Origin: Alphaproteobacteria bacterium
GTDB taxonomy: Bacteria; Pseudomonadota; Alphaproteobacteria; Micropepsales; Micropepsaceae
Direction of reading: 5' to 3'
NCBI GenBank assembly: GCA_019245415.1
Contig: JAFARO010000004.1
Coordinates: 868,001-932,000 of the forward strand
DNA: 64,000 nt
A program made the translations under genes and the position numbers. Positions 43,698 through 52,027 of the stretch are shown here, one piece after another. The notes beneath the pieces are model-generated. The model saw nothing but the letters and a program-made list of their open reading frames with translations, was not told where the DNA came from and did no database searches. The first letter of the stretch is position 1. The number at the start of each line of letters is the position of its first letter.

Positions 43698-44609
43698 CTA
43701 GCCGACCGCCGCCTTGTTCTTCAGCAGTTCGAAGAAATGGGCGCTGTGCTCGTTGCCCATCGTGAAATGCTTGGCGCCGGTGAAATCGGAGATCTTGCTC
43801 CAGTTGGCGGCCACGTCGTCGGCAGTGGCGGAGTGGCCGAGATTGACGCCGGCTGACTCCACGATCTGCGCCGAGGAGAACGCGCCGGCCGCGGCGGACA
43901 CGATCGTGCCCGTCGGCGCATCGTCGCTTGCCAGATAGACGACCGCCGGCGTGACGTATTCGGGCTTCAGCATCTGCACCATTTCGGGCGGCATCAGGTT
44001 CTCGGTCATGCGCGTGCCGGCGACCGGGCAGATGGCATTGACCTTGATGTTGTCCTTGGCGCCTTCGAGCTTGAGCGAGTTCATGAAGCCGACAAGCCCG
44101 AGCTTGGCGGTACCGTAATTGGTCTGGCCGAAATTGCCGTAGAGTCCGGTGGAGGACGTGGTCACGACGATGCGGCCGTATTGCTGGTCGCGCATGATCT
44201 GCCAAACCGCCTTGGCGGGTTTCACGCTGCCCATGACATGAACCTGCATGACGGCGTCGAAATCCTTGAGCTCCATCTTGGCGAAACTCTTGTCGCGCAG
44301 GATGCCGGCATTGGCGATCAGCACGTCGACGCGGCCAAACGCGTCCATGGTCTGCTTGACAAGCTGCGCGACGCCCGCGTCGTCGGCGACCGAGGCGCCG
44401 TTGGCTATGGCCGTGCCACCGGCGGCAACTATCTCCTTCACAACCGCTTCCGCCGCGGCGGAATTGCCGCCGGTGCCGTCGACCGCCCCGCCCAGATCGT
44501 TGACGACGACTTTGGCGCCGCGCCGCGCGAACTCGAGCGCATGCGCGCGTCCCAAACCGCCGCCGGCCCCGGTGACGATGACGACCTTGCCGTCGAAGCG
44601 AATGGCCAT
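43698..44609 (-). CDS. Short-chain dehydrogenase resembling (3R)-hydroxyacyl-CoA dehydrogenase
   Basis: 303 residues. AIRFDGKVVIVTGAGGGLGRAHAL at the N-terminus and VVVNDLGG are the hallmark of the peroxisomal multifunctional-enzyme (HSD17B4-like) dehydrogenase branch, which oxidises 3-hydroxyacyl-CoA. The active site is Tyr-Lys in NYGTAKLGLVG with a preceding Ser in TSSTGLYG. The start is ATG at 44609 with GGGAG upstream; the longer frame has no support. Likely lipid catabolism; the exact substrate is inferred only. Confidence 0.87.
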   Translation of the reverse strand: MAIRFDGKVVIVTGAGGGLGRAHALEFARRGAKVVVNDLGGAVDGTGGNSAAAEAVVKEIVAAGGTAIANGASVADDAGVAQLVKQTMDAFGRVDVLIANAGILRDKSFAKMELKDFDAVMQVHVMGSVKPAKAVWQIMRDQQYGRIVVTTSSTGLYGNFGQTNYGTAKLGLVGFMNSLKLEGAKDNIKVNAICPVAGTRMTENLMPPEMVQMLKPEYVTPAVVYLASDDAPTGTIVSAAAGAFSSAQIVESAGVNLGHSATADDVAANWSKISDFTGAKHFTMGNEHSAHFFELLKNKAAVG

Positions 44610-44692
44610 GGACTGCTCCCGCGAATGGCTTTGCGCCGGAGTGATGGCCGAAAGGGGGAGCAAGGGTCAAGCGCCAATCCGGCTTCGAAGCG

Positions 44693-45592
44693 TCAGAATT
44701 TCGCGCGATGCCGCCCCCAGACATCCGGCGTCAGTTCGAACGCCCGTTGGGAGCCTATCGCATCGACGGCTGTCCAGCCGGCCTTCGCGAGAAAGCGCTC
44801 CCCGGCGGTGCGAGGTTGCAAGGCCGCATGGATCGTGGTTGCTCCCTCCCCGAACAGGAAATCCACAGCCGCGTTGTGAAGCTGCCTGCCGATGCCGTTG
44901 CGGATCAGGTACGGATGGACATGGAGCGCAGCAAGCTCTCCGGTGCGACGGTCGGCGAGCGCAAATCCGTATATTCGTGGACCGATGCGGCATACCCATC
45001 CGCGCCCTCCACCTGCGATGATGTCGGCATAGCGGCCGGCTTCCGAGTCCGCGGGGATTGCCGGATTGTTTTTCCCAACCTGTTTGCGGACGTCCAGCAT
45101 CTCATCGAGATCGGCAAAGGTAGCCTGCGCAAAGGCGAAGGCGATCTGCGGGTCGACAGGCCAGTCATAGGAGCACCGGCTCACGCGGAATTGCATTCCG
45201 CATGCCCTGCAGGCGCAGGATCGCGCGGGCAACTCCGGGATGCGGGTCAGAAAGACCACCAAAGCGCGGACAAGATTTTGCCAAAGCGGATTGCGGCGAA
45301 GGACATCGGCGGAGCCGCAAGAGGGACATCTCAGCGTTTCGAAGGCGCCGAACATTTCGTCGATAAGTGCTGCGTATTCCCCTGTGGCGGCGGCATTGCC
45401 AAGGGCGACGGCCTCTTCGATATCGAAGGAGGAAATCTGCACGTGAGCGCCATGCAAGCCGATGGCTTGAAACCAGTTATTGCCCACATGATACGCGAAC
45501 GCGACGAATGCAGGGATGCCTTCGGCTTCCAATCTGCCGCGCACGATATGGGCGAACGGCAGTTCGAAGAAGCGCGCCACCGTCACGAGCAT
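44693..45592 (-). CDS. Fusion of DUF2007-like domain, zinc ribbon and GNAT acetyltransferase
   Basis: 299 residues in three parts. Residues 1-75 (MLVTVARFFELPFAHIVRGR, LEAEGIPAFV, ISSFDIEEA) resemble DUF2007, a short ferredoxin-like domain. Next come CPSC at 89-92 and CRAC at 128-131 with hydrophobic sequence between, a probable split zinc ribbon. The C-terminal half (about 145-299) is a GNAT acetyltransferase with acetyl-CoA loop LHVHPYLIRNGIGRQLH and FLAKAGW near the end. The frame upstream of 45592 belongs to the neighbouring gene. Substrate unknown; the fusion itself is the interesting point. Confidence 0.75.
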   Translation of the reverse strand: MLVTVARFFELPFAHIVRGRLEAEGIPAFVAFAYHVGNNWFQAIGLHGAHVQISSFDIEEAVALGNAAATGEYAALIDEMFGAFETLRCPSCGSADVLRRNPLWQNLVRALVVFLTRIPELPARSCACRACGMQFRVSRCSYDWPVDPQIAFAFAQATFADLDEMLDVRKQVGKNNPAIPADSEAGRYADIIAGGGRGWVCRIGPRIYGFALADRRTGELAALHVHPYLIRNGIGRQLHNAAVDFLFGEGATTIHAALQPRTAGERFLAKAGWTAVDAIGSQRAFELTPDVWGRHRAKF

Positions 45593-45596
45593 CGCA

Positions 45597-46721
45597 TCAG
45601 CCCTTCTGCGACATGCGCCCCCTGAGCCAGGCGTTGGCCGGATGCTCGACAAAGGTGGCCAGCAGCGCGCCCCAGACGACGCAGACGGCAAGCAACACGA
45701 AAGGCTCGATCCACCAGATCGCGGCCGGATCGACGTTCGGGTACCAGCGCTGTTCGAAATACCGGATCGATTGCAGCCAGAAGGTCTGGCCCAGATAGAT
45801 CGCATAGGACCACGACCCCAGCACCAGCAAGGGCCGCGTCCGCATCAGCCGCGCCACCAGCCCGCGGTCGAAGGCGAGCGTGAAGATCAGCAGCGCCATC
45901 GCCAGCGCGACGAAGATGTCGCTCGGCCGATGCGCCCAGCCCGTGCGATAGATCGCATAGAGCAACGCCGCGACCGCGGCGAATTGCAGCGCCGAAAACG
46001 CGGACTCGGGGAGCCGGTCGGCGCCGCCGCCGAGGGCTTCGCGATAGAGCATCGCGAGCCCCGTGCCGATCGCGAAATTCGCCATGCCGCGGAAGATGCC
46101 GTTGTGGAAGGTGAGGTCGAGGCCATGGCCCGACGCCGCCGCGAGAAACGCCAGCGCCGCCGCGCCGGCCGTCACGATGGCAATGCCGCGCCACAGGCCG
46201 CCTTCCGCGAGCAGGCGGTAAAGCGGCATCAGCAGGCAGAGGAGGAATTCGATGCTCACGAACCACGATGCGCCGTTCCAGGTCAGGTACGGCAGGATGT
46301 TCCATGCCTGCACCAGGAAGAGGCTGGCGACAAAACCCTGCCAGGTGTTGATCGGGTGATAGCGCTGCTCGTAGATCGAAACATAATGGCCCTGTGCACC
46401 CAGCCAGCGCAGCAGCAGCACCAATGCCAGCATCGCCAGCAGCATGAACAGGTGAAGCGGATACAGCCGCGCCAAGCGCGCGCGCAGGAAGCTCGGATAG
46501 TGGAATCCGCTTTTCCCCGGTTGCCCGTAGACATGGGTCAGGATGAAGCCCGACAGGATGAAGAAGAATTCGACCCAGAGATAGCCCTTGGCCACGAGCG
46601 CGTCGAAGACGAAGAGATGCCGATAGCCGTGGCCTTCGCAGAAATGATAGAGCACCAGGATCAGCGGCGGCAGAGCGCGCGCGCCGGAAAGCGCCTTGAT
46701 CTCGGCCGGTCGCTGCGCCAT
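45597..46721 (-). CDS. Acyltransferase 3 family membrane protein
   Basis: 374 residues and about ten helices. The family start is visible (EIKALSGARALPPLILVLYHF), with the catalytic-type His in LYHF and the conserved FFFILSGFILTHVYG segment. Members transfer acyl groups to exported polysaccharides, peptidoglycan or lipids (OafA/NolX type). Its acceptor is unknown. The gene stops four bases before the fusion gene start on the same strand, so the two are probably co-transcribed. Confidence 0.9.
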   Translation of the reverse strand: MAQRPAEIKALSGARALPPLILVLYHFCEGHGYRHLFVFDALVAKGYLWVEFFFILSGFILTHVYGQPGKSGFHYPSFLRARLARLYPLHLFMLLAMLALVLLLRWLGAQGHYVSIYEQRYHPINTWQGFVASLFLVQAWNILPYLTWNGASWFVSIEFLLCLLMPLYRLLAEGGLWRGIAIVTAGAAALAFLAAASGHGLDLTFHNGIFRGMANFAIGTGLAMLYREALGGGADRLPESAFSALQFAAVAALLYAIYRTGWAHRPSDIFVALAMALLIFTLAFDRGLVARLMRTRPLLVLGSWSYAIYLGQTFWLQSIRYFEQRWYPNVDPAAIWWIEPFVLLAVCVVWGALLATFVEHPANAWLRGRMSQKG

Positions 46722-46756
46722 GTCGCCCCCGAATCGTCGCCGCGATTATGGCACGG

Positions 46757-47524
46757 TCAATGTCCGATCAGATGGATGGCCAACGTCTTCCACCAAGGCG
46801 CCACATCGAGATAGGCCGCGACTGCTTGCCAGAATGCGACCCAGGCAAGCGCAGGCAGGTAGACCGGATGAAGTCTGCGGCGGGTGATGAGATCGTAACC
46901 GCCTAGCGCGAGCATCAAGACGTCGGCGGGATACATCGACGCCAGAAAACCGGGCAAGCCGCCGCCGAAGGCATGGTTCAGGTCGGCGCCGATAAAGCGC
47001 GCCGTCCCGGCATTGCTGATATGCAAAGTCGCCAGAAGGATCAGCCGCTTGTGGGCCGAAGGATCTCCCCGGAGATAGAAGGCTGCCGCCGCCAGCCCTG
47101 CGAAGATGGTGATGTCGGTGAACTGGACGGACAGGAAGGCAGGATCGCTGTCCGCCGTGCCCCAATGATAGCGTTGCATGACAATCGCCGTGGCCGGACC
47201 GATCACCACCATGGCGGCCGCCAGCGCCATGCCGAAGATGCCGAGTTGACGGTGGCGCGCGTGGCGGCCGCGGCGGATCAAGGTGACCTGCGCGGTGAGC
47301 AGGATCAGCCAGCCCACGAAAGCTGCGGCATGCACATGGAGGATGATCGGGTAGGGCGGCGCGTTGCTCTTGATATGGGCGACGATCTCCGGGACGAAGC
47401 CCGCCAGGATTCCGAACCAAATCAGCAGCACATTGGTGAGAAAGAAGTTGCGGTCCCAGCGGTGGCTGGGCGCAAACGAGGCGGGCCGGTTCGGCGCGGC
47501 GCCCTGCAAGATATCGGCCGTCAT
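46757..47524 (-). CDS. Conserved hypothetical membrane protein, about seven helices
   Basis: About 255 residues, start uncertain (ATGs at 47524, 47539 and 47551 are all in frame). Seven hydrophobic segments carry several membrane-embedded or membrane-adjacent His residues (ILHVHAAAFVGWLILLTAQV, RHARHRQLGIFGM, LATLHISNAG). The pattern recalls DUF2306 or cytochrome-b561-like helical bundles, though no diagnostic motif lets me name it. It stands alone between the acyltransferase and the divergent chromate gene pair. Confidence 0.65.
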   Translation of the reverse strand: MTADILQGAAPNRPASFAPSHRWDRNFFLTNVLLIWFGILAGFVPEIVAHIKSNAPPYPIILHVHAAAFVGWLILLTAQVTLIRRGRHARHRQLGIFGMALAAAMVVIGPATAIVMQRYHWGTADSDPAFLSVQFTDITIFAGLAAAAFYLRGDPSAHKRLILLATLHISNAGTARFIGADLNHAFGGGLPGFLASMYPADVLMLALGGYDLITRRRLHPVYLPALAWVAFWQAVAAYLDVAPWWKTLAIHLIGH

Positions 47525-47594
47525 CCCTCGACCCCGCATTGACCGCGCCATTCAATCAGCGGCGCCGCGTGTTGTGAAGCGCCGGCGCTGTGCA

Positions 47595-47652
47595 TTGACA
47601 GAGCGCCCGGCCTCGGCTTTGTTTCGGCCATGGGGACTTCGCGGTCTCCCCA
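47595..47652 (+). promoter_or_regulatory. Candidate promoter and inverted repeat before the chromate genes
   Basis: A consensus TTGACA lies at 47595-47600, about 100 bases before the start, although a convincing -10 box 17 bases downstream is missing (TTTGTT). Further on, TGGGGA at 47631-47636 and TCCCCA at 47647-47652 form an inverted repeat that could be an operator. The remainder of the 47552-47703 gap holds nothing else I can assign. Confidence 0.35.
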
Positions 47653-47703
47653 CGAGGCGGCACGCCCAAGTATCGCGTCCTGACGAACGAAAAGGGACGC
47701 AAC

Positions 47704-48522
47704 ATGTCTGCGATCAATTGCATCGATATCGAAAAGCTGCAGCGCCTTGTGGGCACGCATCGCTGTCCGGCGCTCATCGACCTGCGCGCAAGCGCGGATC
47801 TGCTCGTGCCGTCGTCGCGACCGCGAAGCGCAGCGCAGCTCCAGGGTTGGGCCAAGGAGCTCGATTCCAAGAACGCGGTCGTGATCTGCGACGACGGCAG
47901 GTCCGAAAGCCCGGGCGTCGCCGCCTGGCTGCGCCAGCGCGGCGTCGAGGCCGAGGTGCTGGAGGGCGGCTTTGCGGCATGGCGGCAGGCAGGCCTGCCG
48001 CTGGTCTCCGAGGCGGCGCTTCCCAAGCGCGACGCGCTGGGCCGCACGCGCTGGGTGACGCGTGAACGGCCCAAGGTCGATCGCATCGCCTGCCCTTGGC
48101 TGATTCGCAGATTCGTCGATCCCGACGCAGTCTTCCTGTTCGTCGCGCCGGGAGACGTGCCCCGGGTCGCGGCGCAACTCGACGCGGCCGCGTTCGATGT
48201 CGAAGGCGAGGGCGTGGTGTGGAGTCACGACGGCGAACGCTGCACCTTCGACGTGATGGTCGATGGTCTTGGCCTTTCCGGCTTCCCGGCGCTGAAGCGC
48301 CTCGCGCTGATCGTGCGGGGGGCGGACACGTCGCGGCTCGATACGGCGCCGGAAGCGGCCGGCCTGCTAGCGGCCTCGCTCGGTCTTTCGCGCATGTACA
48401 CCGACGATCATGCGCAGCTCGATGCCGGCATGGCTCTTTACGACGCATTCTATCGCTGGTGCCGCGATGCGTCCGCCGAGACGCACAATTGGACTTCGCA
48501 CAAGCCGAAGGCGAAGCGATGA
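47704..48522 (+). CDS. Rhodanese-ChrB fusion, chromate resistance protein
   Basis: 272 residues. The N-terminal part is a rhodanese domain with active-site loop CDDGRSES (C62) and an ALIDLRAS strand. The C-terminal half (about 112-272) is the ChrB C-terminal domain, beginning RWVTRERPKVDRIACPWLIRRFVDP. ChrB proteins are linked to chromate-responsive control of chrA. The usual ChrB N-terminal DNA-binding domain is absent here, replaced by the sulfurtransferase. AAGGGA lies 7 nt before the ATG. The stop overlaps the chrA start (ATGA). Confidence 0.88.
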   Translation: MSAINCIDIEKLQRLVGTHRCPALIDLRASADLLVPSSRPRSAAQLQGWAKELDSKNAVVICDDGRSESPGVAAWLRQRGVEAEVLEGGFAAWRQAGLPLVSEAALPKRDALGRTRWVTRERPKVDRIACPWLIRRFVDPDAVFLFVAPGDVPRVAAQLDAAAFDVEGEGVVWSHDGERCTFDVMVDGLGLSGFPALKRLALIVRGADTSRLDTAPEAAGLLAASLGLSRMYTDDHAQLDAGMALYDAFYRWCRDASAETHNWTSHKPKAKR

Positions 48523-49907
48523 GCGAAGGCGCGTCTGCGAACTTGCAAACCGGCGGGGCCGCGGCCGCGTCCGTTCCCTTGCGTGAGGCCGCCTGGGTAT
48601 GGGCCCGGGTCGCGGCACTCAGCTTCGGCGGGCCGGCCGGGCAGATCGCGGTGATGCACCGCATCCTGGTGGAAGAGAAGCGCTGGATCGGCGAGACGCG
48701 ATTCCTGCACGCCCTCAACTACTGCATGCTGCTTCCGGGACCGGAGGCGCATGAGCTCGCCATCTATATCGGTTGGCTGATGCATCGCATGCGGGGCGGT
48801 CTGATCGCGGGCGGCTTGTTCGTGCTCCCGGGCCTGGTGACGCTCTCGATCCTGAGCTGGGCCTATGCCGCGTTCGGCCATGTCGGCTGGGTGCAGGCCG
48901 TGTTCTTCGGCCTCAAATGCGCGGTGCTCGCGATCGTGCTCGAGGCGTTGCTGCGCGTCGGCAGGCGCGCGCTCAAGAGCAAGGCGTCGGTAGCGATCGC
49001 GGCGCTGGCATTCTTGGGCATCTACGTTTTCGCTCTGCCGTTTCCTTTGATCGTTGCCGCGGCAGCCGCGATCGGCCTAATCGGATTTCGTGTCGCGCCC
49101 AAAATTTTTGATTCGCGGGCCGACCGGCATGCAGCCGGCGAGAAATCCGCGCTGCTCGACGCCGCTCTGGCGCAGGAGACACCGCAGCATCTGCGCCCGT
49201 CCTGGAAGCGCTTCGTCGCCGTTGCCGTTGTGGGCGGTGCGATCTGGCTTGCACCGCTTGCCATCCTGCTCGTGACCCAGGGCACATCGAACGTCTTCAC
49301 CCAGATCGCGGGCTTCAATTCCAGGATGGCGGTCGTGACCTTCGGCGGGGCCTATGCGGTGCTGGCGTACATGACGCAGCAGGCGGTCTCGACCTATGGC
49401 TGGCTCAAGCCGGGCGAAATGCTGGTGGGCTTGGGATTTGCCGAGACCACGCCCGGGCCGCTGATCTGTGTCGTTCTCTTCGTGGGCTACATGGCCGCGT
49501 ACCGAAACCCGGGCGCCTTGCCGCCCGCTTTCGCAGGGCTGCTGGGCGGCTGGCTTGCGATGTGGATGACGTTCGTGCCGCCTTTCATCTGGATCTTTCT
49601 GGGCGGTCCCTACATCGAGGCACTGATCGGCAATCGCGCCCTCGGCGCAGCGCTCTCGGCGATCACGGCGGCGGTGGTGGGTGTGATCCTCAATCTCGCG
49701 CTCTGGTTTGCGCTGCATACGCTTTTCGGACGCACCGTCGCCTTCGATCGCTTCGGCCTTCACTTGAGCGTGCCGCTGCTCGCAAGCCTGAACCTGCCGG
49801 CGCTGGTCCTCTCCGTCGCGGCCGCGGTGGCGATGCTGCGCTTCAAGGTACCGATGTTCGCGACCCTCGCGGCTTGTTCGCTGGCCGGTCTGGCCTTCTA
49901 CGCTTAA
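48519..49907 (+). CDS. chrA: Chromate transporter ChrA (long-chain type)
   Basis: 462 residues with two homologous membrane halves, as in long-chain CHR transporters. The first half has LSFGGPAGQIAVMHR and LLPGPEAHELA, and the second FGGAYAVLAYMTQQ and AETTPGPLICV, the paired FGG and PGP motifs of the family. It expels chromate (as a sulfate analogue). The ATG overlaps the end of the rhodanese-ChrB gene, so the two proteins are made together. Confidence 0.94.
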   Translation: MSEGASANLQTGGAAAASVPLREAAWVWARVAALSFGGPAGQIAVMHRILVEEKRWIGETRFLHALNYCMLLPGPEAHELAIYIGWLMHRMRGGLIAGGLFVLPGLVTLSILSWAYAAFGHVGWVQAVFFGLKCAVLAIVLEALLRVGRRALKSKASVAIAALAFLGIYVFALPFPLIVAAAAAIGLIGFRVAPKIFDSRADRHAAGEKSALLDAALAQETPQHLRPSWKRFVAVAVVGGAIWLAPLAILLVTQGTSNVFTQIAGFNSRMAVVTFGGAYAVLAYMTQQAVSTYGWLKPGEMLVGLGFAETTPGPLICVVLFVGYMAAYRNPGALPPAFAGLLGGWLAMWMTFVPPFIWIFLGGPYIEALIGNRALGAALSAITAAVVGVILNLALWFALHTLFGRTVAFDRFGLHLSVPLLASLNLPALVLSVAAAVAMLRFKVPMFATLAACSLAGLAFYA

Positions 49908-49961
49908 GGCCCTGTTGCCTCGCCCCTGCTCTCGCGGAAGGATGCCGCGTCCGGGGGCTCC

Positions 49962-51212
49962 ATGATTCTTCATCTGCAGTCGGCGCTGGGGGTCGTGGTC
50001 ATCGTCGCCCTGGCCTGGCTTTTGTCCGAGGACAAGCGCGCCTTCCCCTGGCGCATGGCGGCCGTCGCTCTGGCCTTGCAGGCGGGCCTGGCGCTGCTAC
50101 TGCTCGAAGCACCGCCGGCGCGCGCGGCGCTGCTGGCCCTCAACGGCGCAGTCGATGCGCTGACATCTGCGACGCGGGCCGGAACCTCTTTCGTCTTCGG
50201 CTTCGTCGGCGGCGGGACCGCGCCTTTTGCCGTGACCAATGCCGCAGGCCTGGTCAGCTTCGCGTTCCAGATCCTGCCGCTGGTGATCGTGATCTCGGCA
50301 CTGTCGGCGTTGCTCTGGCATTGGCGCATCCTTCCCGCGATCGTCGGCGCTTTCGCATTCGTGCTGCGCAAGCTTCTGCGCATCGGCGGTGCGGTGGGGC
50401 TTGGCAGCGCGGCCACGATCTTCATCGGCATGGTCGAGGCGCCGCTGCTGATCCGGCCGTACCTTCTGCGGCTCGCGCGATCGGAGCTCTTCATCCTGAT
50501 GACCGTCGGCCTGGCCTCGGTCGCGGGTACCGTGTTCTTCCTCTATGCCAGCATCCTCAAGCACACAGTGCCGGGCGCGCTGGGGCACATCCTCATTTCC
50601 TCGATGATGTCGCTGCCGTCGGCGATCCTGATCGCGCGCGTGATGATCCCTGGCGAAGGCGGGGTCGCGACCGAAGCGGCGTCGGATCTCAAATACCGCT
50701 CTAGCATGGATGCAATCGCTCGCGGCACCGAGGACGGCCTCAAGATCTATCTTCAGATTCTCGCCATGCTGCTTGTCATGGTGGCGCTGATCGCGCTCGC
50801 CGACGGCATCCTTGCGCATTTGCCCCAGGTGGCGGGTGCCCCGCTTTCGCTGGAGCGCGTCTTCGGCTGGCTGTTCGCGCCGCTGGTCTGGCTGTTCGGC
50901 GTCCCGTGGCGCGAAGCCGCGACCGCCGGCAGCCTGATGGGCACCAAGACCATCTTGAACGAGCTGGTGGCCTATTTGAGGTTAGCGTCACTGCCGCAAG
51001 GCGCGCTCGATCCGCGCGCCACCCTGATCATGGTCTATGCCATGTGCGGCTTCGCCAATCTGGGTTCGGTGGGGATCATGATCGCCGGTTTCAGCACGCT
51101 CATCCCGGAGCGGCGCGACGAAATCGTGCCGCTGGCCCTGCGCGCCATGGTCGCGGGAACACTGGCCAGCGGCCTCAACGGCGCGATGATCGGGCTTTTG
51201 CCGGTCATTTGA
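49962..51212 (+). CDS. Concentrative nucleoside transporter (CNT/NupC family)
   Basis: 416 residues with about ten helices. The CNT re-entrant features are visible: TSFVFGFVGGGTAPFAV, FIGMVEAPLLIRPYL, MIPGEGG, and the second half motif GTKTILNELVAYL followed by ALDPRATLIMVYAMCGFANLGSVGIMI. Such proteins import nucleosides with H+ or Na+. NupC is the best-known member, but the exact specificity is not visible. It follows chrA by 54 bases, probably as a separate unit. Confidence 0.93.
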   Translation: MILHLQSALGVVVIVALAWLLSEDKRAFPWRMAAVALALQAGLALLLLEAPPARAALLALNGAVDALTSATRAGTSFVFGFVGGGTAPFAVTNAAGLVSFAFQILPLVIVISALSALLWHWRILPAIVGAFAFVLRKLLRIGGAVGLGSAATIFIGMVEAPLLIRPYLLRLARSELFILMTVGLASVAGTVFFLYASILKHTVPGALGHILISSMMSLPSAILIARVMIPGEGGVATEAASDLKYRSSMDAIARGTEDGLKIYLQILAMLLVMVALIALADGILAHLPQVAGAPLSLERVFGWLFAPLVWLFGVPWREAATAGSLMGTKTILNELVAYLRLASLPQGALDPRATLIMVYAMCGFANLGSVGIMIAGFSTLIPERRDEIVPLALRAMVAGTLASGLNGAMIGLLPVI

Positions 51213-51265
51213 TTGCCATAAAGCTTGGTCCCTATGACAGAGCATTTGGTTCGAGCGGGGGCTCG

Positions 51266-52018
51266 ATGAGCACTGACGGCGCGCCCGGCGCGACGCACTT
51301 CCGGTTTCGCTTCGTGCCGGTCCTGACAGCCGTCCTGCTGGGATTCGGGCTGCCCTATCTGGCGGGGGAAATCGTCGAGGAACTGCGGCATTACACGCAT
51401 CTGGTGCCGGCCTTCGCCGACAAGACCGGCTGGTCCAGCGCCACCCATGCCGTCCTGCTCGTCCTGACGCTGATCGCGATCGCGGCCATGCGCTGGCTGG
51501 TGCCCGCCGATTACGGGCTGCATCCTCCGCGCGACAAGTCCTATCTCGTTTGGGCGGTCGTCTGGGGCGTAGGCGGGGGAATCGTGCTGGGAGCGCTGCA
51601 GTATCTGGGCGACCTATCCTCCCAGGAGATCTACAGGACCCATGCCGACGCGCTGGCGAGCGCCAAATCGCTGGGCGCGTTGCTGAACTACGGTGTTTTC
51701 GTTGGGCCGGCGCAGGAGGTCCTGTTCCGTGCGCTGCTGGTCACGTTCCTGGCGGCGAAGATGCCGGGGACATGGTCCATCGGCGGCAGGCCGATCGAGG
51801 CCGCCGGCGTCACGGTGGGCCTCATCTACGCCCTCTTTGAGATGACGATCTTTCCCAGCGCGCTGGCGACGATCGGCTACGTGCTGTGCCTTGTGGTGAT
51901 GGGAACCGTGTACGCGTATTGGCAGCTGCGTTCGCGCAGCGTCGTCGCTCCTATCGTCGGTCACAGCCTCGCCGGGATGGTCATGTACGTCGTGTCGGTA
52001 GGCCTGACGCTGGCATAG
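51266..52018 (+). CDS. CPBP-family intramembrane metalloprotease-like protein
   Basis: 250 residues, about seven helices. The CPBP/Abi motif 1 is present as AQEVLFRALLV, but the first Glu of the usual EExxxR is Gln here. The later His motif is VGHSLAG. Family members include eukaryotic Rce1 and bacterial immunity proteins. The Glu-to-Gln change leaves the protease activity uncertain. The ATG at 51266 is chosen; the frame upstream is inside the transporter gene. It is close behind the transporter. Confidence 0.75.
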   Translation: MSTDGAPGATHFRFRFVPVLTAVLLGFGLPYLAGEIVEELRHYTHLVPAFADKTGWSSATHAVLLVLTLIAIAAMRWLVPADYGLHPPRDKSYLVWAVVWGVGGGIVLGALQYLGDLSSQEIYRTHADALASAKSLGALLNYGVFVGPAQEVLFRALLVTFLAAKMPGTWSIGGRPIEAAGVTVGLIYALFEMTIFPSALATIGYVLCLVVMGTVYAYWQLRSRSVVAPIVGHSLAGMVMYVVSVGLTLA

Positions 52019-52027
52019 GCGATCGGG

